Shown one piece after another: positions 43,488 through 54,824 of a stretch of DNA of 64,000 nucleotides. The notes below the pieces were generated by a model, which was not told the origin of the DNA, ran no database searches, and was given only the letters and a program-made list of their open reading frames with translations. Where the stretch lies: assembly GCA_016870715.1 (NCBI GenBank), contig VGAL01000003.1, forward strand, positions 1 to 64,000. The letters run 5' to 3'. The DNA comes from Actinomycetota bacterium (GTDB lineage: Bacteria > Actinomycetota > Actinomycetes > Nanopelagicales > Nanopelagicaceae). Position numbers and translations under genes: made by a program. Position 1 is the first letter of the stretch. Every line of letters begins with the position of its first letter.

Positions 43488-46400
43488 CTAGTAGCGGGGT
43501 ACCTCGAAATCATCGAGGCGAACAGCCTCACCCGAGCCTTGGCTCTCAAATGGGGTGAAGTCGTACTCCTCATAATTGGCGTAAACAGCGGCTTTTGCCT
43601 CTTCAGTAGCCTCGACTCGAACATTTCGGTAGCGAGAGAGGCCAGTGCCGGCGGGGATCAACTTACCGATGATGACGTTCTCCTTGAGGCCAACGAGATT
43701 GTCGCGGCGCTCGCCGAGGGCGGCATCGGTGAGAACTCGAGTCGTCTCCTGGAAGGAGGCGGCCGAGAGCCAGGATTCAGTGGCAAGAGATGCCTTGGTG
43801 ATACCCATCAACTCAGCACGACCGCTGGCAGGTGTTCCACCATTGGCAACGACGCGACGATTCTCGCCTTCAAAGCGAACGCGCTCCACCAATTCACCTG
43901 GAAGGAAGAGGGTATCCCCTGCCTCCAAGATTGTGATGCGCTTGAGCATCTGACGAACGATGACCTCAATGTGCTTATCGTGAATCGCTACACCTTGGGT
44001 GTCATACACCTTTTGAATCTCTTCGACCAAGTGCACCTGAGTAGCGCGAGGTCCGAGAATTCGAAGCACATCTTTTGGATCAATCGTTCCTGGGATGAGT
44101 TTCTGTCCAACATCGACGCGATCGCCATCACTCACTAATGGCTTACGGTTACGTGGGATTGGATAGGCAATCTCTTCATTTCCATTATCTGGAGTGATGA
44201 CGATTCGCTTTCCTCCTGAATTCTTCGGATCATCTTCAAAACGAATTCGACCAGCGTGTTCAGCAATCGGTGCTTTTGCCTTTGGCTCACGCGCTTCGAA
44301 GAGTTCGACGACGCGAGGTAGACCATGGGTGATATCACCTTGAGTCTGCGCAGCACCACCGGTGTGGAAGGTACGCATCGTCAACTGCGTTCCTGGTTCA
44401 CCAATCGATTGCGCGGCGATGATTCCGACTGCTTCGCCAACATCAACGAGATGGCCGGCAGCAAGTGATCGTCCATAACAGGCAGCGCATTGTCCAACCT
44501 TGCTCTCACAGGTAAGGACGGAACGAACCTTGACGGTTTCGATTCCTGCACCAAGTAAGCGCTCGATTGCCTCATCGCCAAGATCGGTATTTGCCTGCGC
44601 AATTACCTCTCCATTGACCACTACATCCTCTGCGAGATTACGTGAATAGACCGAGTATTCGACATTCTTTAATCGAATAAGTTCGCCAGCCTCATTTTTT
44701 CGAGCAATCTCGAGATTAAGACCACGATCAGTTCCACAATCTTCTTCACGAATGATGACATCTTGTGCAACATCGCAGAGACGACGAGTGAGATAACCTG
44801 AGTCGGCGGTACGTAGCGCAGTATCGGCAAGACCTTTTCGAGCACCGTGTGTGGAAATGAAGTACTCAAGTACCGATAGTCCCTCACGGAAGTTCGATTT
44901 GATCGGACGCGGAATGATTTCACCCTTTGGATTAGCTACAAGTCCTCGCATACCTGCGATCTGACGGACCTGCATCATGTTTCCGCGGGCGCCCGAGAAG
45001 ACCATCATCCAGACCGGATTGCGGCGCGGGAAGTTCTTCTCCATTTCAGCCGCAACCTCATTAGTTGCCTTGGTCCAGATCTCAATGAGCTCCTGGCGGC
45101 GCTCATCATCAGTGATCAAACCTTGCTCATACTGCTTTTGTACTCGCTCAGCATCAGACTCATAACCATCGAGAATCTTCTGCTTATTAGGCGGAGTCAC
45201 GACATCCTCAATGCCGATTGTTACGCCCGCGCGGGTTGCCCAGTGGAAGCCAAGAGCTTTGAGGCCATCGAGAGTCGTTGCCACATCAACTTTTGGATAA
45301 CGCTCAGCAAGCGTATTAACGATTGCTCCCAACTGCTTCTTGGTGACATCTTGCTCTTCGTAAGGGAAATCAGCAGGAAGGGCTTCGTTAAAGAGCGCTC
45401 GACCTAGAGTGGTCTCCCGAATCTCTCCTTCGATGCGAATCTTGATCTTCGACTGAAGTGAGAGTGATCCTTGATCAAAGGCCATGATCGCCTCAGCGGT
45501 CGATGAGAATGCACGACCCTCACCCTTCTCGCCCTCGCGGAGTTGAGTAAGGAAGTAAAGACCCAAAACCATGTCCTGTGTCGGTGAGGTGATTGGTCGA
45601 CCATTGGCCGGAGAGAGAATGTTGTTGCTGGAAAGCATCAAGATTCGCGCTTCAGCCTGAGCCTCGGCTGATAGTGGCAGGTGAACAGCCATCTGATCAC
45701 CGTCGAAGTCTGCGTTAAATGCAGTACATACGAGTGGGTGAATCTGGATTGCCTTACCTTCGATTAGTTGTGGTTCGAATGCTTGGATACCAAGTCGGTG
45801 GAGCGTTGGTGCACGGTTGAGTAGAACAGGATGCTCAGCAATAACTTCTTCAAGAACATCCCAAACCACTGAACGAGCACGCTCAACCATACGCTTTGCA
45901 GATTTGATGTTCTGTGCGTGGTTGAGATCAACAAGGCGCTTCATCACAAATGGCTTGAAGAGCTCCAAGGCCATCTGTTTTGGTAGACCACACTGATGGA
46001 GCTTGAGTTGGGGACCGACGACGATTACCGAACGACCCGAATAATCAACGCGCTTACCGAGAAGGTTCTGACGGAAGCGACCCTGCTTGCCCTTGAGCAT
46101 GTCAGAGAGTGACTTGAGCGCACGATTTCCTGGACCTGTAACAGGACGTCCACGGCGACCATTATCAAATAGCGCATCGACCGCCTCTTGCAACATACGC
46201 TTTTCGTTGTTCACAATGATCTCAGGAGCGCCAAGATCAGCAAGACGCTTCAAGCGATTATTTCGATTAATGACGCGGCGATAGAGATCGTTGAGATCTG
46301 AGGTAGCAAAGCGACCGCCATCGAGTTGGACCATCGGACGGAGGTCTGGTGGGATAACCGGAACCGCATCTAGGACCATCGATGATGGGGAATTTGAGGT

Positions 46401-47312
46401 ATTGAGGAATGAAGAGACCACCCGTAGTCGCTTGAGCGCACGAGTCTTCTTCTGTCCCTTACCGGTCGCGATGATTTGGCGGAGGTTTGCTGCCTCTTCT
46501 TTGAGATCAAATGTCTCGAGGCGACGCTTAATAGCTGCTGCGCCCATCGAGCCCTTGAAGTACATACCGAAGCGATCGCGCATCTCACGATAGAGCTGCT
46601 CATCACCTTCGAGATCTTGAACTTTGAGGTTCTTGAAACGCTCCCAGACCTCTTCTAGACGATCGAGCTCACGTTGTGAACGATCGCGGAGCTGCTTGAT
46701 TTCACGCTCAGCTTGCTCGCGCACCTTACGACGAATATCAGACTTTGCACCTTCATCTTCTAGAGAGGCAAGATCTGCTTCGAGTTTCTTTTGGCGAGCA
46801 TCGATATCAAGATCGCGCTTGGTTTCGATTTTCTTCTTGTCAGATGCGATCTTCTTCTGATTTTGCTCGAAATCCTCATGACGAGCCTCGCCATCAACTT
46901 CGGTAATCATGTAAGCAGCAAAGTAGATGACCTTCTCGAGATCCTTTGGCGCAAGATCAAGAAGATAACCAAGGCGACTTGGCACTCCCTTGAAGTACCA
47001 GATGTGGGTTACTGGAGCAGCAAGCTCGATATGGCCCATACGTTCACGTCGAACTTTGGCTCGAGTAACTTCAACACCGCAACGTTCGCAGACGATGCCT
47101 TTAAAGCGAACACGCTTGTACTTGCCGCAATAGCACTCCCAATCACGAGTTGGACCGAAGATCTTTTCATCGAAAAGACCATCCTTCTCGGGCTTGAGCG
47201 TCCGGTAATTAATTGTTTCGGGCTTCTTTACTTCGCCATGTGACCAGGTACGAATGTCATCGGCAGAAGCAAGACCAATCTTCAACTCATCAAAAAAGTT
47301 GACATCTAACAT
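43488..47312 (-). CDS. rpoC: RNA polymerase beta' subunit
   Basis: 1274 residues. N-terminal zinc site ([20 protein letters not shown]), active-site [14 protein letters not shown], bridge-helix region ([17 protein letters not shown]) and the second zinc cysteine cluster ([13 protein letters not shown]) are complete. Lies 14 bases after rpoB. Confidence 0.98.
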   Translation of the reverse strand: MLDVNFFDELKIGLASADDIRTWSHGEVKKPETINYRTLKPEKDGLFDEKIFGPTRDWECYCGKYKRVRFKGIVCERCGVEVTRAKVRRERMGHIELAAPVTHIWYFKGVPSRLGYLLDLAPKDLEKVIYFAAYMITEVDGEARHEDFEQNQKKIASDKKKIETKRDLDIDARQKKLEADLASLEDEGAKSDIRRKVREQAEREIKQLRDRSQRELDRLEEVWERFKNLKVQDLEGDEQLYREMRDRFGMYFKGSMGAAAIKRRLETFDLKEEAANLRQIIATGKGQKKTRALKRLRVVSSFLNTSNSPSSMVLDAVPVIPPDLRPMVQLDGGRFATSDLNDLYRRVINRNNRLKRLADLGAPEIIVNNEKRMLQEAVDALFDNGRRGRPVTGPGNRALKSLSDMLKGKQGRFRQNLLGKRVDYSGRSVIVVGPQLKLHQCGLPKQMALELFKPFVMKRLVDLNHAQNIKSAKRMVERARSVVWDVLEEVIAEHPVLLNRAPTLHRLGIQAFEPQLIEGKAIQIHPLVCTAFNADFDGDQMAVHLPLSAEAQAEARILMLSSNNILSPANGRPITSPTQDMVLGLYFLTQLREGEKGEGRAFSSTAEAIMAFDQGSLSLQSKIKIRIEGEIRETTLGRALFNEALPADFPYEEQDVTKKQLGAIVNTLAERYPKVDVATTLDGLKALGFHWATRAGVTIGIEDVVTPPNKQKILDGYESDAERVQKQYEQGLITDDERRQELIEIWTKATNEVAAEMEKNFPRRNPVWMMVFSGARGNMMQVRQIAGMRGLVANPKGEIIPRPIKSNFREGLSVLEYFISTHGARKGLADTALRTADSGYLTRRLCDVAQDVIIREEDCGTDRGLNLEIARKNEAGELIRLKNVEYSVYSRNLAEDVVVNGEVIAQANTDLGDEAIERLLGAGIETVKVRSVLTCESKVGQCAACYGRSLAAGHLVDVGEAVGIIAAQSIGEPGTQLTMRTFHTGGAAQTQGDITHGLPRVVELFEAREPKAKAPIAEHAGRIRFEDDPKNSGGKRIVITPDNGNEEIAYPIPRNRKPLVSDGDRVDVGQKLIPGTIDPKDVLRILGPRATQVHLVEEIQKVYDTQGVAIHDKHIEVIVRQMLKRITILEAGDTLFLPGELVERVRFEGENRRVVANGGTPASGRAELMGITKASLATESWLSAASFQETTRVLTDAALGERRDNLVGLKENVIIGKLIPAGTGLSRYRNVRVEATEEAKAAVYANYEEYDFTPFESQGSGEAVRLDDFEVPRY

Positions 47313-47326
47313 AGGTATCGCCTCTC

Positions 47327-50300
47327 CTAGATCTCTTCGACGCTGCTTGGCTCAACCCGGGAAAGGTTGATTCCGAGCTCTTCTGCGGTACGGAACACTT
47401 CTTCATCAGTATCTTTCATCTCGATAGCGGCGCCATCAGATGAGAGAACTTCAACATTGAGACAGAGTGACTGCATCTCTTTGATAAGCACCTTGAATGA
47501 TTCTGGGATGCCTGGTTCAGGGATGTTCTCACCCTTCACGATTGCTTCATAAACCTTGACGCGACCAAGGACATCGTCAGACTTGATTGTGAGAAGCTCT
47601 TGAAGAGTATATGCAGCGCCATATGCCTCAAGCGCCCATACCTCCATCTCACCAAATCGCTGTCCACCGAATTGCGCCTTTCCACCAAGTGGTTGCTGAG
47701 TAATCATCGAGTACGGGCCAGTGGAACGTGCATGGATCTTGTCGTCGACCAAGTGGAGCAACTTCAAGATGTACATGTAACCAACGGAGATTGGATCGCG
47801 ATAAGGCTCACCACTTCGACCATCAAAGAGTCGAGCTTTGCCGCTCTCGCCAACCATTCGATTTCCATCGCGGTTTGGCATGGTGGAACCGAGAAGTCCG
47901 GTGATCTCATCTTCGCGCGCTCCATCAAAGACTGGAGTAGCAACACGAGTTCCCGGCTTTCCGGTCTGTGCTCCGATGGACTTTAAGTTCTTCTTCCATG
48001 AGGCATCGTCACCTTCGACTTGCCACCCTTGCTTGGAGACCCAGCCAAGGTGAGTCTCAAGTACTTGACCAACATTCATACGTCCAGGAACGCCGAGTGG
48101 GTTGAGCACAACATCAACAGCTGTGCCATCTTCAAGGAACGGCATATCTTCAACAGGAAGAATCTTTGCAATAACGCCCTTGTTACCGTGGCGTCCTGCA
48201 AGTTTGTCGCCATCTTGAATCTTTCGCTTCTGTGCGACATAGACACGAACCAATTGGTTTACACCAGATGGCAGTTCATATCCCTCTTCGCTTTCGAAGA
48301 CTTTGACGCCAATGACCTTTCCACCTTCACCGTGCGGAACTTTTAGCGAGGTATCGCGAACTTCACGAGCCTTCTCACCAAAGATTGCGCGAAGTAGGCG
48401 CTCTTCAGGAGTTAGCTCAGTCTCGCCCTTTGGCGTTACTTTTCCGACGAGAATATCGCCAGGTACAACATCTGCACCAACGCGGATGATTCCCATCTCA
48501 TCAAGATCAGCTAGGACTTCTTCGCTCACATTTGGAATGTCGCGAGTGATCTCTTCAGCACCAAGTTTGGTGTCGCGAGCATCAACTTCATACTCCTCGA
48601 TGTGAATGGATGAGAGCACGTCATCTTGTACCAAGCGTTGGCTCAAGATAATTGCATCTTCATAGTTATGACCTTCCCATGGCATGAAGGCCACAAGAAG
48701 ATTTTTTCCGAGCGCTAATTCACCAAGATCGGTGCTTGGTCCATCAGCAAGAACATCGCCTGCTTCAACGCGTGCGCCTTGAGCGACAACCGGCTTGTGG
48801 TTGTAGCAGGTGCCTTGATTTGAGCGACGGAATTTTGAGAGGTAATAGGTCTTTGACGTTCCATCATCGTGGCTAACCTTGATTTCATCAGCGCTGACTT
48901 CGGTAACGGCACCAGCCTTTTCGCTCACAATGACATCGCCAGCATCAACAGCAGCGCGGAACTCCATGCCCGTTCCAACCAATGGCGCTTCAGCGCGTAG
49001 GAGTGGAACTGCTTGACGCATCATGTTCGAACCCATGAGCGCACGGTTTGCATCATCGTGCTCAAGGAACGGAATCATCGCAGTTGCAGCAGAGACCATC
49101 TGTCGTGGAGAGACATCCATGTAGTCGACATCTTCAGCAGGAATGTATTCCACTTCCCCACCCTTACGACGTACGAGTACGCGTGGCTCTGCGAAGTGAT
49201 TGGTGTCGGTAAGCGGAGCATTCGCCTGAGCGATGATGTGCTCATCCTCTTCGTCAGCGGTTAGGTAATCAATGTGATCGGTTACTTTGCCTTTGACGAC
49301 TTTGCGATATGGCGTCTCGATAAATCCAAATGGCGTGATACGTCCGAAGGTTGCCAACGAACCAATCAGACCGATGTTTGGTCCTTCAGGAGTTTCGATT
49401 GGACACATACGACCGTAGTGCGAAGGGTGCACGTCACGAACTTCGAATCCAGCGCGCTCTCGTGAGAGACCACCAGGTCCAAGCGCGGAGAGACGACGCT
49501 TATGGGTAAGGCCTGAGAGTGGATTTGTCTGATCCATGAACTGCGAGAGCTGGGATGTTCCAAAGAACTCCTTGATGCTCGCTGTGATCGGACGAATATT
49601 AATAAGTGTCTGTGGCGTGATTGCTTCGACATCTTGAGTGGTCATTCGCTCGCGAACCACGCGCTCCATACGAGAAAGTCCGGTGCGAACCTGATTTTGG
49701 ATAAGTTCACCGACGGTGCGCAGACGACGGTTACCAAAGTGATCGATATCGTCAGTCTCGATACGAACTTGGCCACGGACTGAATCCATAACCAATTCAC
49801 CAGCATGCATTTTCACTAAGTACTTAATCGCCCAGACGATATCTTCGATCGTCAATAGACCCTTACGTAAATCAAGGTCAGTACCTAACTTCTTATTGAT
49901 CTTAAATCGACCAACCTTTGCTAGGTCATATCGCTTCGGATTGAAGTAAAGATTCTCAATGAGCGTCTGTGCTGCTTCACGTGTTGGTGGCTCACCAGGG
50001 CGAAGCTTGCGATAGATATCAAGTAGCGCATCATCTTGTGTAACGGTGTGATCTTTCTCGAGAGTCGCAACCATAGATTCGTATTCGCCGAAGTGTTCGC
50101 GAATCTGAGCTTCATCCCACCCAAGAGCCTTAAGAAAGACTGTTACTGGAATCTTACGTTTACGATCGATGCGAACACCGACCATATCCTTCTTGTCGAT
50201 TTCAAATTCCAACCAAGCACCGCGGCTAGGAATGATCTTTCCTACGAGAGTGTCCTTGTCGGCATTCTTCTCGGGATCTGCCTTCTCAAAATAGACTCCA

Positions 50301-50794
50301 GGCGAACGGACAATCTGAGATACGACAACGCGCTCAGTACCGTTGATGATGAAAGTTCCTCGTGTAGTCATTAGTGGGAACTCACCCATGAAGACGGTTT
50401 GGCTCTTGATTTCTCCAGTCACGTTGTTCATGAACTCTGCTGTTACGAATAGTGGAGCGCTGTAGGTGATGTCACGCTCTTTACACTCTTCGATTGAATA
50501 CTTTGGAGGTTCGAAGCGATGGTCGCGGAAGGAGAGACTCATCGATCCTTGGAAGTCTTCAATTGGTGAGATCTCCTCGAAGATCTCCTCGAGACCAGAT
50601 TGATTAGGCAATTCACCACGAGTGGTGTTGGTCGAAGCGCTATTTGCGATTCGAACGCGCCATGCATCGTTGCCAAGTAGCCAGTCCATACTCTCTAGCT
50701 GCAACGCAAGAAGATTCGGAACCTCTAGCGGTTCACGAATCTTGGCAAAAGAGAGACGGTGTGGGGCATGCGGGGATTGGGATTTGTTTTTCAA
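47327..50794 (-). CDS. rpoB: RNA polymerase beta subunit
   Basis: 1155 residues. The rifampicin region reads [22 protein letters not shown]; relative to E. coli the position of Asn518 is Thr. The [13 protein letters not shown] and C-terminal [13 protein letters not shown] segments are normal. The start appears to be TTG 50794 with GGAAGG seven bases upstream. Confidence 0.98.
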   Translation of the reverse strand: MKNKSQSPHAPHRLSFAKIREPLEVPNLLALQLESMDWLLGNDAWRVRIANSASTNTTRGELPNQSGLEEIFEEISPIEDFQGSMSLSFRDHRFEPPKYSIEECKERDITYSAPLFVTAEFMNNVTGEIKSQTVFMGEFPLMTTRGTFIINGTERVVVSQIVRSPGVYFEKADPEKNADKDTLVGKIIPSRGAWLEFEIDKKDMVGVRIDRKRKIPVTVFLKALGWDEAQIREHFGEYESMVATLEKDHTVTQDDALLDIYRKLRPGEPPTREAAQTLIENLYFNPKRYDLAKVGRFKINKKLGTDLDLRKGLLTIEDIVWAIKYLVKMHAGELVMDSVRGQVRIETDDIDHFGNRRLRTVGELIQNQVRTGLSRMERVVRERMTTQDVEAITPQTLINIRPITASIKEFFGTSQLSQFMDQTNPLSGLTHKRRLSALGPGGLSRERAGFEVRDVHPSHYGRMCPIETPEGPNIGLIGSLATFGRITPFGFIETPYRKVVKGKVTDHIDYLTADEEDEHIIAQANAPLTDTNHFAEPRVLVRRKGGEVEYIPAEDVDYMDVSPRQMVSAATAMIPFLEHDDANRALMGSNMMRQAVPLLRAEAPLVGTGMEFRAAVDAGDVIVSEKAGAVTEVSADEIKVSHDDGTSKTYYLSKFRRSNQGTCYNHKPVVAQGARVEAGDVLADGPSTDLGELALGKNLLVAFMPWEGHNYEDAIILSQRLVQDDVLSSIHIEEYEVDARDTKLGAEEITRDIPNVSEEVLADLDEMGIIRVGADVVPGDILVGKVTPKGETELTPEERLLRAIFGEKAREVRDTSLKVPHGEGGKVIGVKVFESEEGYELPSGVNQLVRVYVAQKRKIQDGDKLAGRHGNKGVIAKILPVEDMPFLEDGTAVDVVLNPLGVPGRMNVGQVLETHLGWVSKQGWQVEGDDASWKKNLKSIGAQTGKPGTRVATPVFDGAREDEITGLLGSTMPNRDGNRMVGESGKARLFDGRSGEPYRDPISVGYMYILKLLHLVDDKIHARSTGPYSMITQQPLGGKAQFGGQRFGEMEVWALEAYGAAYTLQELLTIKSDDVLGRVKVYEAIVKGENIPEPGIPESFKVLIKEMQSLCLNVEVLSSDGAAIEMKDTDEEVFRTAEELGINLSRVEPSSVEEI

Positions 50795-50888
50795 CGACGA
50801 TCCTTCCGTACTCGCAGATGAGTTAACTTACAAACCCAGCGAAAAGAGAAGGTCGCCACCGCCATATGCGAAGACCTCGAAAATTGGG

Positions 50889-50928
50889 ATTATATGGATT
50901 TTACGATGAATAAAGGGAGCGTGTCCAA
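50889..50928 (-). promoter_or_regulatory. Candidate rpoB promoter
   Basis: A perfect TATAAT lies at 50889-50894 (minus). The nearest -35-like element is TTGGAC at 50923-50928, which is better spaced (19) for a TAAAAT at 50898-50903. It overlaps the rplL terminator. Most rpoB mRNA may still come from read-through. Confidence 0.35.
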
Positions 50929-50958
50929 TTGAGGTTTCCCTCAGCCGAACCCGCTCCC
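50909..50958 (-). terminator. Terminator or attenuator between rplL and rpoB
   Basis: On the minus strand GGGAGCG (50952-50958) pairs with CGCTCCC (50915-50921). An inner GAGG/CCTC hairpin lies in the loop and TTTATT follows. It would reduce transcription from rplJL into rpoBC, as in other bacteria. Confidence 0.65.
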
Positions 50959-50988
50959 CTGCACGGCCAAATATGGCCAGAGCCTTGA

Positions 50989-51372
50989 CTACTTCACTGT
51001 GACCTTTGCGCCGGCGGCCTCAAATGCTGCCTTCGCCTTGTCGGTGGTCTCCTTATTGGCCTTCTCCAAGACGGTAGATGGAGCACCATCTACGAGATCC
51101 TTAGCCTCTTTGAGACCAAGACCGGTGAAGGTGCGAACCTCTTTGATGACGGCGATCTTCTGAGCGCCAGCATCTTCGAGTACGAGCGTGAACTCATCTT
51201 GAGCTTCTGCAGCAGCAGGAGCACCAGCGCCGCCGCTAGCAGCCGCAACTGCAACGGGTGCAGCAGCAGTGACATCGAATTCAGTCTCGAAAGCCTTAAC
51301 GAAGTCGCTGAGCTCAACAAGGCTCATCTCCTTGAATTGTGACAATAAATCTTCGGTTGAAAGTTTTGCCAT
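50989..51372 (-). CDS. rplL: 50S ribosomal protein L7/L12
   Basis: 127 residues: N-terminal dimerisation helix ([21 protein letters not shown]), Ala/Gly hinge, and the C-terminal factor-binding domain ([10 protein letters not shown]-like [20 protein letters not shown]). Confidence 0.98.
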   Translation of the reverse strand: MAKLSTEDLLSQFKEMSLVELSDFVKAFETEFDVTAAAPVAVAAASGGAGAPAAAEAQDEFTLVLEDAGAQKIAVIKEVRTFTGLGLKEAKDLVDGAPSTVLEKANKETTDKAKAAFEAAGAKVTVK

Positions 51373-51404
51373 GATATTTCTCCTTGATTCTTCCTAGATC
51401 TCTC

Positions 51405-52034
51405 TTATTCCTGTGTTCCTGATTCAGCTGATTCCTCAGCTGCTGCCACTTCTGGCTCTGATGCTGGAGCTTCTGCATCTCCGGCTTCTTCTTCTGAAGA
51501 CTCTTCAACTACTGCAGCAGGCGCTTCGGGCGCTTGTGCAGCTACTGGGGCACCGGCTTCTAACTTGATTCGGAGCGCGTCGAATACTCGTGCAGCCTTT
51601 GCAAGTGAACCCTTCATTGCACCAGCAAGCTTTGCCAAGAGCACCTCGCGGGACTCTAGGTTTGCAAGCTTCATGATTTCTTCAGTAGTTACCAACTTGC
51701 CCTCGTAGATTCCACCCTTGATTACAAGTGATGGATTCTCTTTGGCGAAGTCGCGAAGGCTCTTTGCTGCATCGATTGGATCACCGTTAATGAATGCGAC
51801 TGCAGATGGTCCCTTGAGTAAATCATCAGAGATTTCTACGCCAGCATTCTTAGCAGCGATACGCATCAATGTGTTCTTTGCGACGGAGTACTTAGTACTT
51901 CCGCCTAGCGAACGACGAAGTGCCTTCATGGAAGTGACGGAGAGTCCGCGATATTCGGTAACAATCGTTGCACCAGCGCCACGAAAATCTTCCGTGAGCT
52001 CTGCAATAACTGCCGACTTATCGGTCTTTGCCAT
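51405..52034 (-). CDS. rplJ: 50S ribosomal protein L10 with acidic tail
   Basis: 209 residues from ATG 52034, with AAAAGGAGAAAC upstream. Core: [18 protein letters not shown] and [11 protein letters not shown]. About 40 residues rich in Glu, Ala and Pro extend the C-terminus beyond the L12-binding helix. L10 is expected to bind its own leader upstream. Confidence 0.97.
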   Translation of the reverse strand: MAKTDKSAVIAELTEDFRGAGATIVTEYRGLSVTSMKALRRSLGGSTKYSVAKNTLMRIAAKNAGVEISDDLLKGPSAVAFINGDPIDAAKSLRDFAKENPSLVIKGGIYEGKLVTTEEIMKLANLESREVLLAKLAGAMKGSLAKAARVFDALRIKLEAGAPVAAQAPEAPAAVVEESSEEEAGDAEAPASEPEVAAAEESAESGTQE

Positions 52035-52100
52035 GTTTCTCCTTTTCTCTTCTCGCCTTTCCACCCAAATTTCTTTGAGCCCGAGAGAAAACAGGTTGAT

Positions 52101-52253
52101 AAAAAGAGAAATCCTCGAAGCGCGAAAGCGCTACGAGGAAAGATGAACTTACTCGTAATGCTCCTGCGCTGGTGAGTTCTCACTCTTTAACTCTGTTCAT
52201 TGCAATCACTCGAAAGTTCTTGCTATCAACAGCAGACCTGCGGTCTTCGGATA
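52101..52253 (-). promoter_or_regulatory. L10 mRNA leader with intrinsic attenuator
   Basis: The transcript from the rplJ promoter begins near GAAGACCGCAGG (52232-52248 region), resembling the conserved part of the L10 leader. It ends in a hairpin TCCTCGTAGCGC / GCGCTTCGAGGA (52112-52139) followed by TTTCTCTTTTT. The hairpin is a textbook intrinsic terminator ~70 bases before rplJ, implying control by premature termination. Confidence 0.75.
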
Positions 52254-52259
52254 CTGCAA

Positions 52260-52289
52260 AGGGTAGGCGCTCGCACGCCTACCCGTCAA
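52260..52289 (-). promoter_or_regulatory. rplJL promoter overlapping a 9-bp inverted repeat
   Basis: Minus strand TTGACG (52284-52289), an 18-base spacer, TACCCT (52260-52265). The perfect repeat GGGTAGGCG / CGCCTACCC (52261-52269 and 52276-52284) fills the spacer and contains most of the -10. It may double as the rplA terminator. The layout matches that at rpsL. Confidence 0.65.
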
Positions 52290-52295
52290 AATGGC

Positions 52296-52997
52296 TTAAT
52301 TAGCGCCTTCGCGTAGGAGGTTTGGATCTACCTGAACGCCAGGCCCCATCGTGGTGGAGACAGTTGCCTTCTTGATGTAGCGACCCTTTGAAGAGGAGGG
52401 TTTTGCGCGAAGTACCTCTTCCATCGCTACCACATAGTTATCGAGAAGAGCATCTGCGCTAAAGGATGCTTTACCAATAATGAAGTGCAGGTTGGAATTC
52501 TTATCGACTCGGAACTCGATCTTTCCACCCTTAATGTCATTCACTGCCTTCGTGACATCGTTGGTAACAGTTCCAGTCTTGGGATTAGGCATCAAACCAC
52601 GAGGTCCGAGAACTTTTCCGAGGCGACCAACCTTTCCCATGAGATCAGGTGTCGATACAACAGCGTCATAATCGAGACGACCCTTTGCGACCTCGTCAAT
52701 CAGTTCGTCGGCGCCGACGATGTCAGCACCTGCTGCGCGCGCTTCTTCAGCGCGCTCTCCACCTGCGAACACAAGAACGCGTGCAGTTTTGCCAGTTCCG
52801 TGTGGAAGGTTGACAGTGCCGCGGATTGCTTGATCAGCCTTACGTGGATCGACGCCAAGAGCGAGGGACACCTCTACTGTGGAGTCATATTTCGTTACAG
52901 ATGTTTCACGAACGATCTTCATCGCCTCAACTGGAGCATAGATGTTTGTAACATCGTACTTCTCAGTAGCGGCACGGTATTTCTTACTGCGCTTCAT
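52296..52997 (-). CDS. rplA: 50S ribosomal protein L1
   Basis: 233 residues: [48 protein letters not shown]. In other bacteria L1 also binds its own mRNA; a matching structure lies just upstream. Confidence 0.98.
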   Translation of the reverse strand: MKRSKKYRAATEKYDVTNIYAPVEAMKIVRETSVTKYDSTVEVSLALGVDPRKADQAIRGTVNLPHGTGKTARVLVFAGGERAEEARAAGADIVGADELIDEVAKGRLDYDAVVSTPDLMGKVGRLGKVLGPRGLMPNPKTGTVTNDVTKAVNDIKGGKIEFRVDKNSNLHFIIGKASFSADALLDNYVVAMEEVLRAKPSSSKGRYIKKATVSTTMGPGVQVDPNLLREGAN

Positions 52998-53046
52998 TTC
53001 ATCCAGCTTTCTGCTTAGCTAACTCGGGTGAGTTAGGTAGTTGGTT

Positions 53047-53076
53047 GTGGTCAGCGAGTCAGCGCGACTCTCCCAC
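53047..53076 (-). promoter_or_regulatory. Candidate L1-binding mRNA hairpin
   Basis: On the minus strand GTGGGAG is followed by the stem AGTC..GACT and closes with TGACCAC. The outer stem GTGG/CCAC with an asymmetric internal loop resembles the L1 target in 23S rRNA and in L11-L1 messages. It sits in the 94-base rplK-rplA gap. A second perfect hairpin (CTAACTC/GAGTTAG) is at 53019-53036. Confidence 0.5.
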
Positions 53077-53091
53077 AGGTTTATTTAGTTA

Positions 53092-53523
53092 TTAACCGTT
53101 GACAGTGATGCCCATTGAACGAGCAGTACCGGCAATGATCAAACTTGCAGCATCGAGGTCGTTTGCGTTGAGGTCTGCCATCTTTACAGTGGCAATCTCG
53201 CGACATTGCGCCATCGTGATATTTCCGACCTTGTTCTTATGTGGAATAGCCGAGCCCTTTTCGAGCTTTGCTGCCTTCAAGATCAGACGGGAGGCTGGTG
53301 GCGTCTTCGTGATGAAAGTGAATGAGCGATCCTCATAGACAGTGATCTCAACCGGGATGATCTGACCCTTTTGAGTTTCAGTCGCAGCGTTATATGCCTT
53401 GACGAAGTCCATGATGTTGACACCATGTTGACCAAGTGCAGGACCAACAGGTGGCGCTGGTGTAGCTGCGCCAGCTTGAATCTGGAGCTTTATCAGCGCC
53501 TCAATCTTCTTCTTCGGTGCCAT
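53092..53523 (-). CDS. rplK: 50S ribosomal protein L11
   Basis: 143 residues: [29 protein letters not shown] and the C-terminal rRNA-binding domain ending GTARSMGI. The thiostrepton-region prolines are wild type. Confidence 0.98.
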   Translation of the reverse strand: MAPKKKIEALIKLQIQAGAATPAPPVGPALGQHGVNIMDFVKAYNAATETQKGQIIPVEITVYEDRSFTFITKTPPASRLILKAAKLEKGSAIPHKNKVGNITMAQCREIATVKMADLNANDLDAASLIIAGTARSMGITVNG

Positions 53524-53551
53524 ATTTCTATCCTCTCTCTTTCAAATCCTC

Positions 53552-54283
53552 TTAAAGCTTCTGTACCTGAGCATATGACAATTCCACAGGGGTCTCGCGA
53601 CCAAAGATCGAGACCAATACTTTGAGCTTTGCTTGCTCAGGCATGATTTCGCTAATTGATGCTGGAAGGGTGGCAAAGGGTCCATCCATAACGGTGACAG
53701 ATTCGCCAACTTCGAAATCGACCATCTTGATCTCTGGCTTCTCGCCCTTCTTTGATGGACGTGGCGCGAGAATTCCCTCGACTTCATCGAGTGAGAGTGG
53801 ACTTGGATTGTGGCCATGTCCAACAAAACCGGTAACCCCTGGGGTATTACGTACTACTGACCATGATTCATCAGTTAAATCCATACGGACGAGAACATAT
53901 CCAGGGAAGACATTTCGCTTAACCTGCTTACGCTGTCCATTTTTAATCTCTGTAATTTCTTCTTGAGGAACTTCAATCTGGAAGATGTAATCCTCCATGT
54001 GCAAAGTATGAATACGGTTCTCGAGATTTCCTTTGACACGATTCTCGTACCCCGCATATGAATGGATGACATACCAATCACCAGGTGCGGTGCGAAGGGC
54101 GCGACGGAATTCAGCCTGAGGATCATTCTCTTCCTCTACCTCTACCTCTACCTCTACCTCTACCTCTACCTCTACCTCTACCTCTACCTCTACTGAGACT
54201 TCCGCAGGTGCTTCGATAACTTCTGCAGGTACCTCTTGAGCAGCCGCTTCTAGCGCTGCCTCAAATGTGTTGTCGCTCATCAT
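53552..54283 (-). CDS. nusG: Transcription factor NusG with Val-Glu repeat
   Basis: 243 residues. The NGN domain ([42 protein letters not shown]) and KOW domain ([15 protein letters not shown]) are complete. The N-terminal extension contains ten Val-Glu dipeptides at residues 31-50, encoded by a hexanucleotide repeat. Actinobacterial NusG commonly has an acidic extension; the perfect repeat is unusual. In transcription order it lies between secE and rplK. Confidence 0.97.
   Translation of the reverse strand: MMSDNTFEAALEAAAQEVPAEVIEAPAEVSVEVEVEVEVEVEVEVEVEVEEENDPQAEFRRALRTAPGDWYVIHSYAGYENRVKGNLENRIHTLHMEDYIFQIEVPQEEITEIKNGQRKQVKRNVFPGYVLVRMDLTDESWSVVRNTPGVTGFVGHGHNPSPLSLDEVEGILAPRPSKKGEKPEIKMVDFEVGESVTVMDGPFATLPASISEIMPEQAKLKVLVSIFGRETPVELSYAQVQKL
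54133..54192 (-). repeat. Hexanucleotide microsatellite in nusG
   Basis: Ten perfect copies of CCTCTA on the plus strand (Val-Glu codons GTAGAG on the coding strand). The unit is a multiple of three, so copy-number change alters length but not frame. Confidence 0.97.
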
Positions 54284-54316
54284 TTACCCTGTTTACCCAA
54301 TTTACCTGTCGACGCC

Positions 54317-54565
54317 TTAACCAAAAACCCAGAATGTGATTTTGGTAAGTACGAGATCAAAGAGCGAGACCAATGCGATGATAAAAGTCACGAAGACAAG
54401 TACGACTGCGGTGTAGGTAGTGAGTTGTTTGCGCGAAGGCCATACGACCTTGCGAAGTTCAGCAACAACTTGGCGATAGAAGCGTCCGGCGCGTTCAAAG
54501 ATATTGCCGCGATTCTGCTCGCGAGCATCTTCGTTCTCACGCTCGCTCTGATGTAACTCGCTCAT
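54317..54565 (-). CDS. secE: Protein translocase subunit SecE
   Basis: 82 residues: charged N-terminus, then the amphipathic VVAELRKVVWPSRKQL and one membrane helix. This is the single-helix form. Partner of SecY. Confidence 0.97.
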   Translation of the reverse strand: MSELHQSERENEDAREQNRGNIFERAGRFYRQVVAELRKVVWPSRKQLTTYTAVVLVFVTFIIALVSLFDLVLTKITFWVFG

Positions 54566-54614
54566 CGTGCCTTACTCACTCTCCTCTCCTCTCTATATAG
54601 ATGTGAACTACTAG

Positions 54615-54687
54615 CAGGGCAGAAGGGATTTGAACCCCCAACCCCCGGTTTTGGAGACCGGTGCTCTACCAGTTGAACTACTGCCCT
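54615..54687 (-). tRNA. trnW: tRNA-Trp (CCA)
   Basis: Cloverleaf with acceptor AGGGCAG/CTGCCCT, anticodon loop CTCCAAA (anticodon CCA) and T-arm GGGGGTTCAAATCCC. The CCA end is not encoded. It lies 49 bases before secE, the usual actinobacterial arrangement. Confidence 0.97.
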
Positions 54688-54738
54688 CCAGCGCTTCGCG
54701 ACCCTCGCTTCTTGATGAAGAAGGGCTGGCCACGGAAG

Positions 54739-54766
54739 GAGCTAGGGGAGTGAGTTTACGGGTCAA
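54739..54766 (-). promoter_or_regulatory. Candidate promoter for trnW-secE-nusG
   Basis: Minus strand TTGACC (54761-54766), a 16-base spacer, TAGCTC (54739-54744). The -35 is consensus for this window and the -10 weak. About 45 bases lie between the -10 and the tRNA. Confidence 0.4.
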
Positions 54767-54824
54767 GGTGGCGCGGGGTCTAATTGGGGCGGCGATCTCC
54801 CCTTGGTCTGGCAGGATTACCGCC

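Noticed and set aside
54133-54192. Phase-variable on/off switch in nusG
   Set aside because: The unit is 6 bp, so slippage never breaks the frame. Only length variation is possible.
54630-54824. N-terminal extension of the aminotransferase
   Set aside because: It would translate through tRNA-Trp. The family N-terminus begins at GTG 54825.
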